From positions 5,131,122 through 5,195,121 of the forward strand of contig OX465580.1 of NCBI GenBank assembly GCA_950022655.1: a stretch of DNA of 64,000 bases, given 5' to 3'. Below are positions 51,401 through 60,554 of the stretch, in pieces (position 1 is the stretch's first letter; each line of letters opens with the position of its first letter). Below the pieces are notes generated by a model, which did no database searches, had not been told where the DNA came from, and saw only the letters and a program-made list of their open reading frames with translations. The stretch comes from Alentia gelatinosa (lineage: Eukaryota > Annelida > Polychaeta > Phyllodocida > Polynoidae). The position numbers and the translations under genes were made by a program.

Positions 51401-52808
51401 ACAAAGAGGGAGCATATGCAGATTTTCCAAAATTTCTGACCCCCCACCCCCCCTCGGTGCGTACATACTTTATGGATGGCCCCATAGTAAAGCAGTAAGA
51501 TAAGCCGTCCCAATTAGGTTAACTAGTTTCCCTAAAGTACTCAAAATGAAAAAGTGGATTTTCATGGAAAAAGACCATCTTTGCTATGTTGTTTGCATTA
51601 ATATATAGAAAAAAGTGGTATTTGGAAACAAATTGTGTATGGACAGAACAAGATAAAGACCACATATAAATTTATGTGAATCTTTGTACAATAAAAAGAA
51701 AGTGGGCCACACTACTGTCTTGAGTAAATTATAAAGTCTTGTGGTGTGTAGTTCTGTCAGTCTAACCTTCATCATATTCTTCTCATTGTCATGATTGTCC
51801 TACTCTAGACCCAAATTCCATATTATATTACAGTCTTGTACAATGTCCCATGTACCATGTCTAATAATGTTTTATTCTTCTTTAATGTCATCTCCAGTCA
51901 CCCATATTGGGTACACTAGGGACTGCTGATTGGAATATTTATATAGAACGTCCTGACCATGCTGTACAAGTCACAGAATGAGATGGTAATTTACGGTTTG
52001 TACGGAATGAGGCATTTATGCCGAGTTCCGTGAAAACCGTAAATCATCATCGAGTTCTGTGACTTGTACAAGCATGGTTGGACGTTATATATTTACTATA
52101 TACCCAAAATTTAAAAAAAAATCATTAATTTAATTTTTAACAACTGATATGTTAATAAACGTGTTTGACAAGGTGGTCCGTACTTTAGTGTACGGACCAG
52201 TGGTCCGTACAGTATTTTTACGTTATATGTCAGAACGGTACGTATTTACAGTAAATACGGCATGGGTATATAGTAAAGTTATGAACTAAATTCATAGATA
52301 GTCAGAGAGAACCATAAAGAACTCTGAGTAACATGAATATTCACCTTACATACTGATACATATTAAAAAAGAGTCAAAACATAAAAAGATCATGGCAGCA
52401 AAGAAACAGACCACAAGGTAATACAATCCTTTTATTGGTGATTAACAGAATTATTCATATTAAGACCTGTAAAATCTGAAATGGCTGATTGAATTTGAAA
52501 TTAATTTTTTTTTTTCGGCTTGTAGTAGACGTGTCATAGCCACGTCTCACGAATTTGAATTTGAAATTAAAAAAAGGGCCACACTGACCTTGTAGAACAT
52601 GCTCAGGTGATATGGTTTTCTTGTGGCCACGGTTACAGATGTCGTTGGCCTCAGAGGAGAGAAGGTGGATGAACTCGGTGCAGCAGTTGAGGATCAGTTC
52701 TCGGGCATCGTTCGCAACTCGTACGTTCGGAACGAGCTCTTTAATCATCTTATTGAGAGCGGCACGGGGAATGCTCAAGTCATCATCCTCTTTTGGGTCG
52801 GACATCAT
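48313..52808 (-). CDS. DR1: DR1 / NC2-beta, TBP-binding histone-fold repressor, three coding exons
   Basis: Spliced CDS join: 52589-52808, 50552-50715, 48313-48456; 175 codons plus stop, against 176 residues in human DR1. Residues about 11-80 form the H2B-like histone fold (IPRAALNKMIKELVPNVRVA, then CTEFIHLLSSEANDIC and KTISPEHVL). Exon 3 gives LDSLGFGSY and LENLGIPEEELLRQQQELFA, the hallmark of DR1. The last exon is glutamine-rich with eight consecutive Gln and ends in a DDDDD acidic tail. With DRAP1, DR1 forms NC2, which binds TBP on DNA and blocks TFIIA/TFIIB entry. The start was chosen at the first ATG of the tandem ATGATG; an upstream GTG is non-coding. All splice phases agree. Confidence 0.96.
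48640..49570 (+). mobile_element. 5'-truncated LINE relic (ORF2 C-terminus at 48808-49074)
   Basis: The 88-codon frame ends with RPNTEFFEKSPSYRGKQLWN and then DVKGG, similar in pattern to the C-terminal YRGALEWN block of the intact LINE at 53-56 kb. A possible 3' tail, GTGTGTGAATAAAAAA, lies near 49555. Located in the last DR1 intron. Confidence 0.5.
49590..49740. repeat. foldback element with ACAGCTAAGGCC loop
   Basis: Stem AAAGTCAAAGTTACTCGGTA and AATTACTGCCCA paired with the right side around CAGCTAAGGCCATG. The ends (GAGAGATAAAGTC, CTTTCTCTCACC) resemble the TTATCTCACC module of the main foldback family. Confidence 0.6.
50022..50325. repeat. bipartite foldback element with ATGAGGCGAAGCCGAGTGAA loop
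   Basis: About 60-bp stem (AAAACCTGATGAGGTTTAAT outer, GCAAAGCGACTTC inner) and complement; loop as named. Then TTTTATCCTACCC ... CCCAATGTTAAGCCTATGGG ... AGGGGTAGGATAAAC. Confidence 0.8.
50552..50715 (-). CDS. DR1: DR1 middle coding exon
   Basis: Residues 74-128. Acceptor ATCTTTCAG|CCTTAG; donor GCCAAG|GTGAGT. It encodes LDSLGFGSYREDAEAVLQEA and LGIPEEELLRQQQELFAK, nearly identical to vertebrate DR1. Confidence 0.96.
50770..51140. repeat. foldback element, decayed stem
   Basis: Loop TGTGAAGCGTTAGCTGAGCA, stem remnants (ACGAGAGTTAGACTTGTCAG), then TTTATCCTACCC and AGGGGTAGGATAATG. The stem resembles the 18.1 kb copy. Confidence 0.6.
51320..51483. mobile_element. GGGGCCATCCATAAAGTA MITE, intact
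   Basis: A 164-bp copy with perfect ends GGGGCCATCCATAAAGTATG and complement, G/C tracts inside. Located in a DR1 intron. Confidence 0.85.
51943..52280. repeat. multi-hairpin element, copy 3 of 3 (inverted)
   Basis: Reverse orientation of 21125-21465: starts TATAGAACGTCCTGACCATG, then the long hairpin, then GTGGTCCGTACTTTAGTGTA and ends TACGGCATGGGTATATAG. Confidence 0.75.
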
Positions 52809-52814
52809 TGACAC
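52589..52814 (-). CDS. DR1: DR1 first coding exon (histone fold)
   Basis: The exon begins at 52814 after ACATTTTCAG with six untranslated bases, then ATGATG. It encodes residues 1-73, most of the histone fold. Donor CTACAAG|GTCAGT, phase 1. Confidence 0.94.
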
Positions 52815-52983
52815 CTGAAAATGTACAGATATGCCTTTATTACAAATATATCACATAAATATACATAATTATTTAAATAGTTCCACATCATTAACACATG
52901 TAATTGTACCGATATGCCTTTATTATGAATATATTCCATAAATATACATAATTATTTAAATCGTCCTACATCATTGACACATG

Positions 52984-55900
52984 CCCCCTGTCCCCCCCCT
53001 ATTTCCCCTAAATGAGGACTAACTGGGTAAAATTTCCTGTCCACCTACTTACCTGTGACACATATCAACTAATTGCAATAAGTCAAATCGAGGGAAACAA
53101 GCCCAGAGTGGCAAAGTTAGGCCGAAATAAGGACACTAAACCGAAGGTGAGCCAGAACTATAGTTAAGAGTTACACCTAATTAACCTGTTCGTTTCCTCT
53201 TTGTGGGACTGGCACCCTGGTGTTTGCCAAACAAACAAGTTATATAACTACTATGAACCCAGGCAGTCATGGACTGTCAGGCGATAACAACCGGCCTCAG
53301 ACATCTTGGTTATCTTCCGCAACTAATAATGTTGACCGAAGGGGGAGGCAGTGAAAGCCATAAACTCCCTAACTTAGTGACTACATGTATCAAAGCCGAA
53401 TGTGTAATAATCGGAAATGATTGTCAAACTAGAGTAATATCTAACAATAATGGCATTTGATGTGGTGAGGGACGCGAGAGGTCTGAAGATGGGTCACCTA
53501 AATATACGGAGCCTTCTAGGGGGGTACGATGTTTTTGCGGCACAAATAGACGATATTTTTGATGTAATGTCTATCTCCGAAAGCTGGCTCAAAGAGTCAA
53601 TACCATCAGACTTAGTCAATCTTAGGGACTATAACTTGTACCGACTAGACAGAGCATGGTGTGATGAAGGGAAAACCGAACCAAAAATAGGTGGTGGTAT
53701 ATGTACGTATGCTAGAAAAGGTATTGACTTAAGACAAATTGAAATGGGCTTATTTGATGTCTCAACCAAGGATGCTGAGGTACAATGGTTTGAAATCCAC
53801 AGACCAAATCAAATGAACATTATTTATGCAACTATCTATCGACCACCGTATGGATCGGTGTCCGACTTTATTGAGTATCTACAAAGCACTCTAGACAAAA
53901 TAAAAAAAACCAGGAAAATTATCATTCTTAACGGAGACTTTAACATAAACATTAGGGATGCAAATGACAATGACACAAAAGCACTAAAAAACTGGTTAAG
54001 GGCATACGGTCTATCACAGATTGTCAAAGAGCCAACAAGAGTAACAGATATAACATCAACCTGTATTGATTTGATAGCCACTAACTCAGAGCAAATTAAA
54101 GATAATGGTGTGATCAAGGTTAACCTTAGCGATCATTCACTAACCTACCTAGTTATGGGAAAGCACAAAATAGTTACTGAAAAAGAAACCTTTAGTGGGA
54201 GATCGCATAGGAACTTTGACTACACTAAATACCAAGACATGATTAAAAAATCAGACTGGAAGGACTTTGACACAGAGAATAATGTTGACACTGCTTGGGA
54301 TATGATGCTCTCAATTTTCATGGATAATCTCGACAAACTAAGCCCGATCAAAACTTACACTATCAAAAAAACTAAAGAACCTTGGCTGAGCAATGAAGTA
54401 CTCGAACTTATAAGAGACAAAGACCTTGCCCTCAAAAAAGCCCACAAGACAAACAAAGGTACAGACTGGGAGATAGCACGTAAATTGAGAAACCAAGCCA
54501 AAAAAACCACAACACATGCAAAATCAACTTATATCAAAGATAATTTAGAATCATATAAGGACGACAGTAAGAAATTTTGGGGTGAGATAAAGAAGATTCT
54601 GCCAGGAAGGGATAAGCAACAGAAGATAACTTTAGTCCATGACAACACAAATGCAACAGTCGAAGAAAATGAAACATGTAACTATATAAACTCATTTTTT
54701 GCCAATATCGGCCCCGAGTTAGCTGCTAAATTTAAAGGAAACTGGGTGGCACCACCCATAGACTATGATTGTGAAATCAACGATATAGAGTTTGAGGAAG
54801 ACGAGGTGCGAAAACTAATAGATGAAATCAATATTTGGAAGTCGACTGGTATCCCAGGTATCACCGCTCGTTTCCTTAAATCGGCTCTACAAGCCACAAC
54901 AGACAAACTATGCTATCTCTTCAAGTTGTCACTCAGAACAGGTAATTTTCCCGCTGCCTGGAAAGACGGTTTAATTGTACCGATCCCCAAAGAAGGTAAC
55001 CCACACTCAGTTAATAATCTAAGACCAATCACTTTATTGCCCATCCCTGGGAAACTACTCGAAAAGGTCGTACATTCAAAGTTAATCAATTATCTAGAGG
55101 GAAATAGTATACTGATACCAGAACAGGGTGGTTTTAGGCCAGGTTATTCGACATCTGAATCCGTTTCCAAATTAACTAAAGACATTTATGAAGCAATAAA
55201 TAATAGAATGTTAACAATAGCGGTTTTCATAGATCAAAAAAAAGCATTTGATACGGTTAATCACAAAATTTTAATTTCAAAATTATCAAAAATTGGGGTA
55301 AAGGGAAAGCTACACACATGGGTTACAAACTATTTGAATGGGAGAAGACAACGAACAATAGCGAATAGTACCACCTCATCATGGTTAGATGTAAGATGTG
55401 GAGTCCCACAGGGGTCCATTTTAGGACCCCTGTTTTTTCTAGTATACATAAACGATGTTGTAAGATGTATTGACAAATGTGCTTGTAAGTTATACGCAGA
55501 CGATTTGGTTGTATACACGTCTAATAGGGATATTAACGCAGCAGCAGAAAATCTTAACAAATGTCTAAATAGTATTAATAAATGGTGTACGGAAAGTCAA
55601 CTTACTGTAAATGAACGAAAAACAAAGTATATCATTTTTGGGTCGAGCCAAATGATCAAAAAGTGTGCAAATGTGAAGATAATGCTGAATGATGTACAAC
55701 TTGAAAGAGTGACCACATACAAATATTTAGGGATCTATCTGGATCAGCATATGACCATGTCGAAACATTTTGACAATGTAGTCAAACTGGTGTCGCACAA
55801 AATGTTCATCTTGTCAAAAATTCGTAAATATCTGGATGTCAATAGTGCAACGCTGCTGTACAAAACAATGATACTCCCGTACATTGACCACGGTGATACG

Positions 55901-56767
55901 ATATACGACTGCCTTCCGAATCATAAGTTAGAAAAACTGCAAAATATGCAAAACCGCTGTTTGCGTCTATGTCTTAATAAAAATACACATGTACCAGTGA
56001 TACGCTTACATCAACTTGCAAAGATAGCCAACCTCAAAGCCTGTAGAAGAGCAAGAGTAAGAAACTTCATGTATAAACAGCAAAAATTCGAAGATCTATG
56101 TGAAACCCCAAATGAAGGTAACGTAACCCGTCTTTATGATGCACCTGTGTTCAAGGTAGTTAGACCGATAAACGAAATGTACAAAAGATGTCTGTTTTAT
56201 CGTGGGGCACTCGAATGGAATGAGATGTCTAGTGATGTAAGAAATATAGAAAATTATGATGACTTTAAAAGATTCCAAAAATGGTGGTCACTAGGGTATA
56301 ACTGGCCTCACTTATAGACAAGTTGTGATATCCATTTAATCTGCTGTTGAAATATTGGGTGACCTTGCAGACCGAGAAGCGCCACACCCACTGATAGATA
56401 CAGTACTGTACCATGCAAAAATGACATGCGACTAAATTATCGCCATTACATAGTGACGTAGAATTGGAAAATTTTCCGAACAGTGATGAAGCGCTTGCGA
56501 ACCAACTACGAAGAGCTAATGGCAATTGGATGACACAGGAGGCATACTAGGATGATGAACAATCACTAAATAATGCGAAACCTTATATTATTTCTGATAT
56601 TTCTTTATTCACGGATCTGTACATAACATGTATTTTTGTAGAGAAAGGATGACTATGTCAAGCAAAACCAGGTAAACAGCCATGTGAGTGATGTAAGGCT
56701 GGAACCGAAATCAAACCGGCTAACAACCGATCGTTTTCCAGGATAAATAAAGAATTCAAAAAAAAAA
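52984..56767 (+). mobile_element. CR1/L2-like LINE inserted in the DR1 acceptor array
   Basis: The flanks reconstruct one 83-bp repeat unit when the element is removed, which sets the boundaries. The 5' part is about 460 bp without a recognised ORF; the 3' UTR of about 440 bp ends in GGATAAATAAAGAATTC and a short A tail at about 56767. Only a 3-bp ATG is shared by the two flanks, so any target-site duplication is very short. Confidence 0.8.
53450..56317 (+). CDS. LINE ORF2: AP-endonuclease plus reverse transcriptase, 955 aa, intact
   Basis: Non-LTR retrotransposon polyprotein of the CR1/L2/Jockey-like group. The endonuclease occupies about residues 15-240: NIRSL (18-22), catalytic Glu in SISESWL (Glu44), GDFNIN (Asp163, Asn165) and SDHS (227-230). 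The reverse transcriptase covers about 500-745: LRPITLL, QGGFRPGYSTSE, FIDQKKAFD (Asp595), GVPQGSILGPL and the active site YADD (682-685). The C-terminal YRGALEWNEM block is typical of LINE tails and is seen in relics elsewhere in the window. No stop or frameshift interrupts 955 codons, so the copy is young or active. No ORF1 is seen in the roughly 460 bp upstream, so the element may be 5' truncated. It lies opposite to DR1 transcription in the DR1 5' intron. Confidence 0.9.
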   Translation: MAFDVVRDARGLKMGHLNIRSLLGGYDVFAAQIDDIFDVMSISESWLKESIPSDLVNLRDYNLYRLDRAWCDEGKTEPKIGGGICTYARKGIDLRQIEMGLFDVSTKDAEVQWFEIHRPNQMNIIYATIYRPPYGSVSDFIEYLQSTLDKIKKTRKIIILNGDFNINIRDANDNDTKALKNWLRAYGLSQIVKEPTRVTDITSTCIDLIATNSEQIKDNGVIKVNLSDHSLTYLVMGKHKIVTEKETFSGRSHRNFDYTKYQDMIKKSDWKDFDTENNVDTAWDMMLSIFMDNLDKLSPIKTYTIKKTKEPWLSNEVLELIRDKDLALKKAHKTNKGTDWEIARKLRNQAKKTTTHAKSTYIKDNLESYKDDSKKFWGEIKKILPGRDKQQKITLVHDNTNATVEENETCNYINSFFANIGPELAAKFKGNWVAPPIDYDCEINDIEFEEDEVRKLIDEINIWKSTGIPGITARFLKSALQATTDKLCYLFKLSLRTGNFPAAWKDGLIVPIPKEGNPHSVNNLRPITLLPIPGKLLEKVVHSKLINYLEGNSILIPEQGGFRPGYSTSESVSKLTKDIYEAINNRMLTIAVFIDQKKAFDTVNHKILISKLSKIGVKGKLHTWVTNYLNGRRQRTIANSTTSSWLDVRCGVPQGSILGPLFFLVYINDVVRCIDKCACKLYADDLVVYTSNRDINAAAENLNKCLNSINKWCTESQLTVNERKTKYIIFGSSQMIKKCANVKIMLNDVQLERVTTYKYLGIYLDQHMTMSKHFDNVVKLVSHKMFILSKIRKYLDVNSATLLYKTMILPYIDHGDTIYDCLPNHKLEKLQNMQNRCLRLCLNKNTHVPVIRLHQLAKIANLKACRRARVRNFMYKQQKFEDLCETPNEGNVTRLYDAPVFKVVRPINEMYKRCLFYRGALEWNEMSSDVRNIENYDDFKRFQKWWSLGYNWPHL

Positions 56768-57074
56768 ATGTAAATGTACCGATACAGACTTATTATGAAT
56801 ATATCACACAAATATACATAATCATTTAAATAGTCCCACATCATTGACACCTGTAAATGTACCGATATGCCTTTGCTATAAATATATCACATAAATATAC
56901 CTAATTTTTTAAATCATCCTACATCATTGACACATGTAGGTGTACCGTTACACATTTATTATAAATATATCACATAAATATATGTAATTATCTAAACAGA
57001 CATCATTGGCACCTGTAATTGTACCGATATGCCTTTATCATAAATATATCACATAAATATACATAATTTTTTAA

Positions 57075-57440
57075 ACAGTCTGCAGGACATTAGGGCCCAC
57101 CAACTGAAAGTCAGGACATTAGGGCCCAGCAGCTGAAAGTCAGGACGTTAGGGCCCAGCAGCTGAAAGTCCGGACGTTAGGGCCCAGCAGCTGAAAGTCA
57201 GGACATTAGGGCCCATCAGCTAAAAGTCAGGACCCAGCAGCTGAAAGTCAGGACGTTAGGGCCCAGCAGCTGAAAGTCAGGACATTAAGGCCCAGCAGCT
57301 AAAAGTCAGGACCCAGCAGCTAAAAGTCAGGACGTTAGGGCCTAGCAGCTGAAAGTCAGGACGTTAGGGCCTAGCAGCTAAAAGTCAGGACATTAGGGCC
57401 CACCAGCTAAATGTCAGAATGTTAGGGCCCACCAGCTGAA
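57075..57440. repeat. 29-bp tandem array upstream of the DR1 acceptor array
   Basis: About 13 units of CAGCTGAAAGTCAGGACGTT plus AGGGCCCAG, some shortened by loss of GTTAGGG. The array directly adjoins the 83-bp array. On the minus strand each unit reads CTAACGTCCTGACTTTCAG, which resembles a branch point plus 3' splice site. Confidence 0.85.
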
Positions 57441-57444
57441 ATTA

Positions 57445-58950
57445 TATAATAAGCATAGATCTAGTGCTCTTAATTTACAACTGTGTATTTAGAGGTACGG
57501 TAGTTTTAGAGCAGAGCTTCCCTCCTTCTGAAGTCCTATACTAGAGCTCGCATGTTTTTTTAATTTTTTTTTATTTAAAGGTTCGCTAAAGGGGTCTACC
57601 GCCATACCCAGTTTGTCTGTGCGCACTATTAAACTATGTACAAAAGGTTTCCGTATATATAGATTACAATAATTCTATAGTCTAGTAACATCTAGTAACA
57701 ATTAAAATAACACCATAAAATTGATGTTCTTTATATTGATTAACTAAATTATGTATTAAATAAAGTTATAATTAATTACATAATTCAGTGTTGACATAGA
57801 ACAGCTGATCACCCCTCAACTGGCTCAAGCCAATGGAGATGAGGGGTGAATACTGAATAATTTACCTAGTAGTATAGGTCAGGAAGGCATATTAGGGACT
57901 TTGGGGGGGATCTGGATTCAAATAGTGTTTTCCTAAAAAATCTTAAAGATTGACTTATGCTGCATATCTAATTAGTTTAAGTTAGCATTTGTTCGTAAAT
58001 AATAACTAAAGGAAAAGTATTCTCTGAAATTATGATATAAAAACATCACATCATTTCCAACCAAGCCTTTCTTCTCCATGTTCTGCCTACCATGACAATG
58101 CTTTGACATGTGGTAGATATCACAAAAGGGGCTTTTTGCTACTGTTCTCTTTTGATAAGAAAACATGCCATTTTAATTTCTACTGTGAGTACAACAAACG
58201 ATAAGGTATCGAAATGATCATATAGGAAATCTTTACTTGATTAAACTGGGTTTTGATTTTGCCTCCATATGGAATTCTATGGAATCTTCACTCATATTCT
58301 AGAAGTCAAACATTTTGCCTAGCTTTTAACATGATATCCGAGAAAAAACGTCAAAAATTAAAACAGATAAATTATTTAAATAACCTAAAGATATATATGA
58401 CAATAAAGCCCATAATCTCTGATTTAATATGGTACCGTTTGCAAACCTGAATATTTTGTACAGTCTAAGATATGAAAAATTGTGTATATCAAGTCAAAAA
58501 TAACTAGTTTTCAGTCCCCAATATGGTTTCACGGCCTATAGTAGTAGTAGGCCTACACTAACACTAGTAACAGCTGCAGGAATGTGACTACGGTATATAA
58601 TCATTACTTTATAACTATACCACACTAAAGTGATGGGAGCTTCTAAACCTATGCTGAACATGGACTCAGACTAGATCTAATGACGGTTTTTCTATTTCTC
58701 TGACTGTCACTACAGTATCAGTGTAGATCTAGTGCCACTACACTAGTGACTAGAGTCTCTAGATCTAGTACCATAGTAGTCTAAATGAACCCGTCTAGAA
58801 TCTAGATCTAGCGTCCTACGTCGAGTTAGATATATCTAAAATTACAAACCCAAACCTAACAGGACACAGCCACTGGTAGCAGTGCATCACAGAGACGAAT
58901 CGTCGTCAACCACGATCTCATCGTTTCAGTAATCACATTGTAACAGAAAC
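57445..58950. other. DR1 5' intron, AT-rich, no feature recognised
   Basis: AT-rich sequence with repeated CTAGATCTAG-type words near 58660-58820. No exon, element ends or tandem array seen. Confidence 0.4.
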
Positions 58951-58957
58951 AACTTAC

Positions 58958-59130
58958 TTGTTATTTTCCTTTCTGCCGTGTATTTGAGCGATAATACCGG
59001 GTTTGACGACGCAACCGACTGCCACGCCATCTCGTGCGTAAAGAGAGCAGTAAACACAGTTAGTTTGGAGGGAAACCGCCAGGTGGCCATTGTTGTACAC
59101 ACGGTGTACACTGGCCACCAGAGCAGACGT
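58958..59130 (-). promoter_or_regulatory. candidate DR1 non-coding first exon and promoter
   Basis: The first coding exon of DR1 starts with only six untranslated bases after an acceptor, so an upstream non-coding exon is required. A strong donor, ACAA|GTAAGT, lies at 58958 on the minus strand, just downstream of a locally GC-richer stretch holding CAATGGCCACC, a YY1-like box of the sort seen at ubiquitous promoters. Exon start and use are inferred. Confidence 0.4.
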
Positions 59131-59423
59131 TTGCTACGCACGTTGATATAATAATCTGTATGATAAAAGCAGACTAAGAAATACAATCTGGAGATACTCG
59201 AGATACTCAAGATCGGACTGTGCCAACCCCTAAGTCGTACAGGGGTTGGTTGCCAATCTACACACGATGAAGTAGACCCTAGTACAGTCTGTTGTCGCCA
59301 GGGCCAGGGCGCACAGGCTCAAACCAGAGTCTGGCTCAAACTAAGACTGTTAGGGGTGCCATTTTGAGGCAGGAATTCCTGCCTCCGCTGGTACTAAGCT
59401 GGCCTGAGGGATTTGCCAGTGAC

Positions 59424-59880
59424 CCAGTGGCGTCAGAATGGGGGGGGGGGGGGGTGGACTGCCCCCCCCCCCACTTTTTTGCCAGCCCAAAAAAGTCAGC
59501 AGCTTCAAGCGAGGGTATCTCCACACAGGATCGATGATACCTTGCTATCCGAAGTACATGCATGCGGTACGCCAAGCCGGTACCTCCAGTCTGAGACTGG
59601 AGGTACAGGATCGCAAGCTCCCCCAGTCGCACAGTGGAGACAGGCCTTAAGCGCTGACTTTTCACCATGGAAAAGTGTCAAAGTCCGCCTTTTTAGCGTA
59701 CAACAATGGCTTAGCCCTGACTTTTCACCATGGAAAAGTGTCAAAGTCTGACTTTTCGCAGATTCACGGTAAATCCAGAGGTTCAGGCAAATGTTGAAGT
59801 CTGACTTCATACCAATAAAAAAGTCAGTAATTTTTCAGTTCGCCCCCCCCCCCCCAATTTCAAAATGTTCTGACGCCCCT
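59424..59880. mobile_element. hAT-like small element with G/C homopolymers
   Basis: Ends CAGTGGCGTCAGAA (left) and TTCTGACGCCCCTG (right) are inverted repeats of the CAGNGGCGT type common in hAT elements. Long G and C runs lie just inside each end. The interior holds two copies of a palindromic segment around TTTTCACCATGGAAAAGTG (59658 and 59720). No clean 8-bp duplication is visible. Confidence 0.55.
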
Positions 59881-59993
59881 GTAAATTAACCAGAGTATTA
59901 CTCTTCAAGCATAGGTCCTAAAATTAGAACAGCCAATCACGAAATTCCTTTCTCCAATTATGCAGAGGGAACAGGCAAATGGGAGCTGTACTC

Positions 59994-60157
59994 TGTTAGA
60001 GCCTTATGGACCGTAAGCCTTTGGTGTTGTATTGTGTATTACATATACTGCCATCTGGTGTTAACTGCCAGTACTACTAAAGATTGTGGGGGAGAATAAA
60101 ACTCACTTCCAGTTTTGCCTAGTCATGTGTTCAGACTCAATACTTGATAACACAACA
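59994..60157 (+). repeat. putative 5' LTR of the gypsy element
   Basis: A 164-bp segment bounded by TGTTAG and ACAACA (TG...CA) containing AATAAA near 60095. It is followed directly by TGGTGGCAGCGG, a plausible tRNA primer-binding site. The 3' LTR is outside the window, so the boundary cannot be confirmed by comparison. Confidence 0.5.
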
Positions 60158-60172
60158 TGGTGGCAGCGGTTT
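60158..60172 (+). promoter_or_regulatory. candidate primer-binding site
   Basis: TGGTGGCAGCGG begins immediately after the putative LTR, the position and TGG start expected for a tRNA-primed minus-strand initiation site. Confidence 0.4.
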
Positions 60173-60554
60173 TGTGATGAATTTACAGGATAAGTACCCA
60201 CTCTAAATGGTATTTGCTCCCTAAGACTTTGATCTACCTGCTGGTATGTTTGTTGGTTGTTGAAACTCACCAGGTTTCTTGTAAAACTCTGTCAACGTGC
60301 CAACTGCACGCATTATCACTCAGCAGCATGGTTTAGCTGGAAGTCTTGACAGTCAATGGGAATTGTCACTGGTATTTCTGCAGGACTCAGTGACTCTGTA
60401 GGATTCTCATAGACGTGTGTGTCTACATCATCTCTGTGCTGTCAGCAGTTGGCAGTGTGTTGTTCTAGTGACAGTACTAAACTCAGTGACAGTGTAATCT
60501 GTGTGCTGGCTTGTGTCAGCCTACTACTGTCAGTTTCCCATCTCTTGGATCACC

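Larger units (their letters stand above)
52815..57065 (-). repeat. 83-bp repeat copied from the DR1 first-coding-exon acceptor, split by a LINE
   Basis: Units of about 83 bp lie upstream of the first coding exon of DR1. Each carries GTGTCAATGATGT or a close variant, the first 13 exon bases including both candidate start codons, preceded by an AT-rich tract and, in some copies, a usable CAG. Copies of the motif lie near 52886, 52969, 56839, 56922 and 57000; the CAG acceptor is intact at 56839 and 57000 and changed to CAT in others. A LINE at 52984-56767 is inserted inside the array. Confidence 0.9.

Noticed and set aside
58926..59210. 94-codon minus-strand ORF as a DR1 upstream coding exon
   Set aside because: DR1 is already complete from the ATGATG at 52808, and the ORF has no similarity to the family; a non-coding first exon is more likely.
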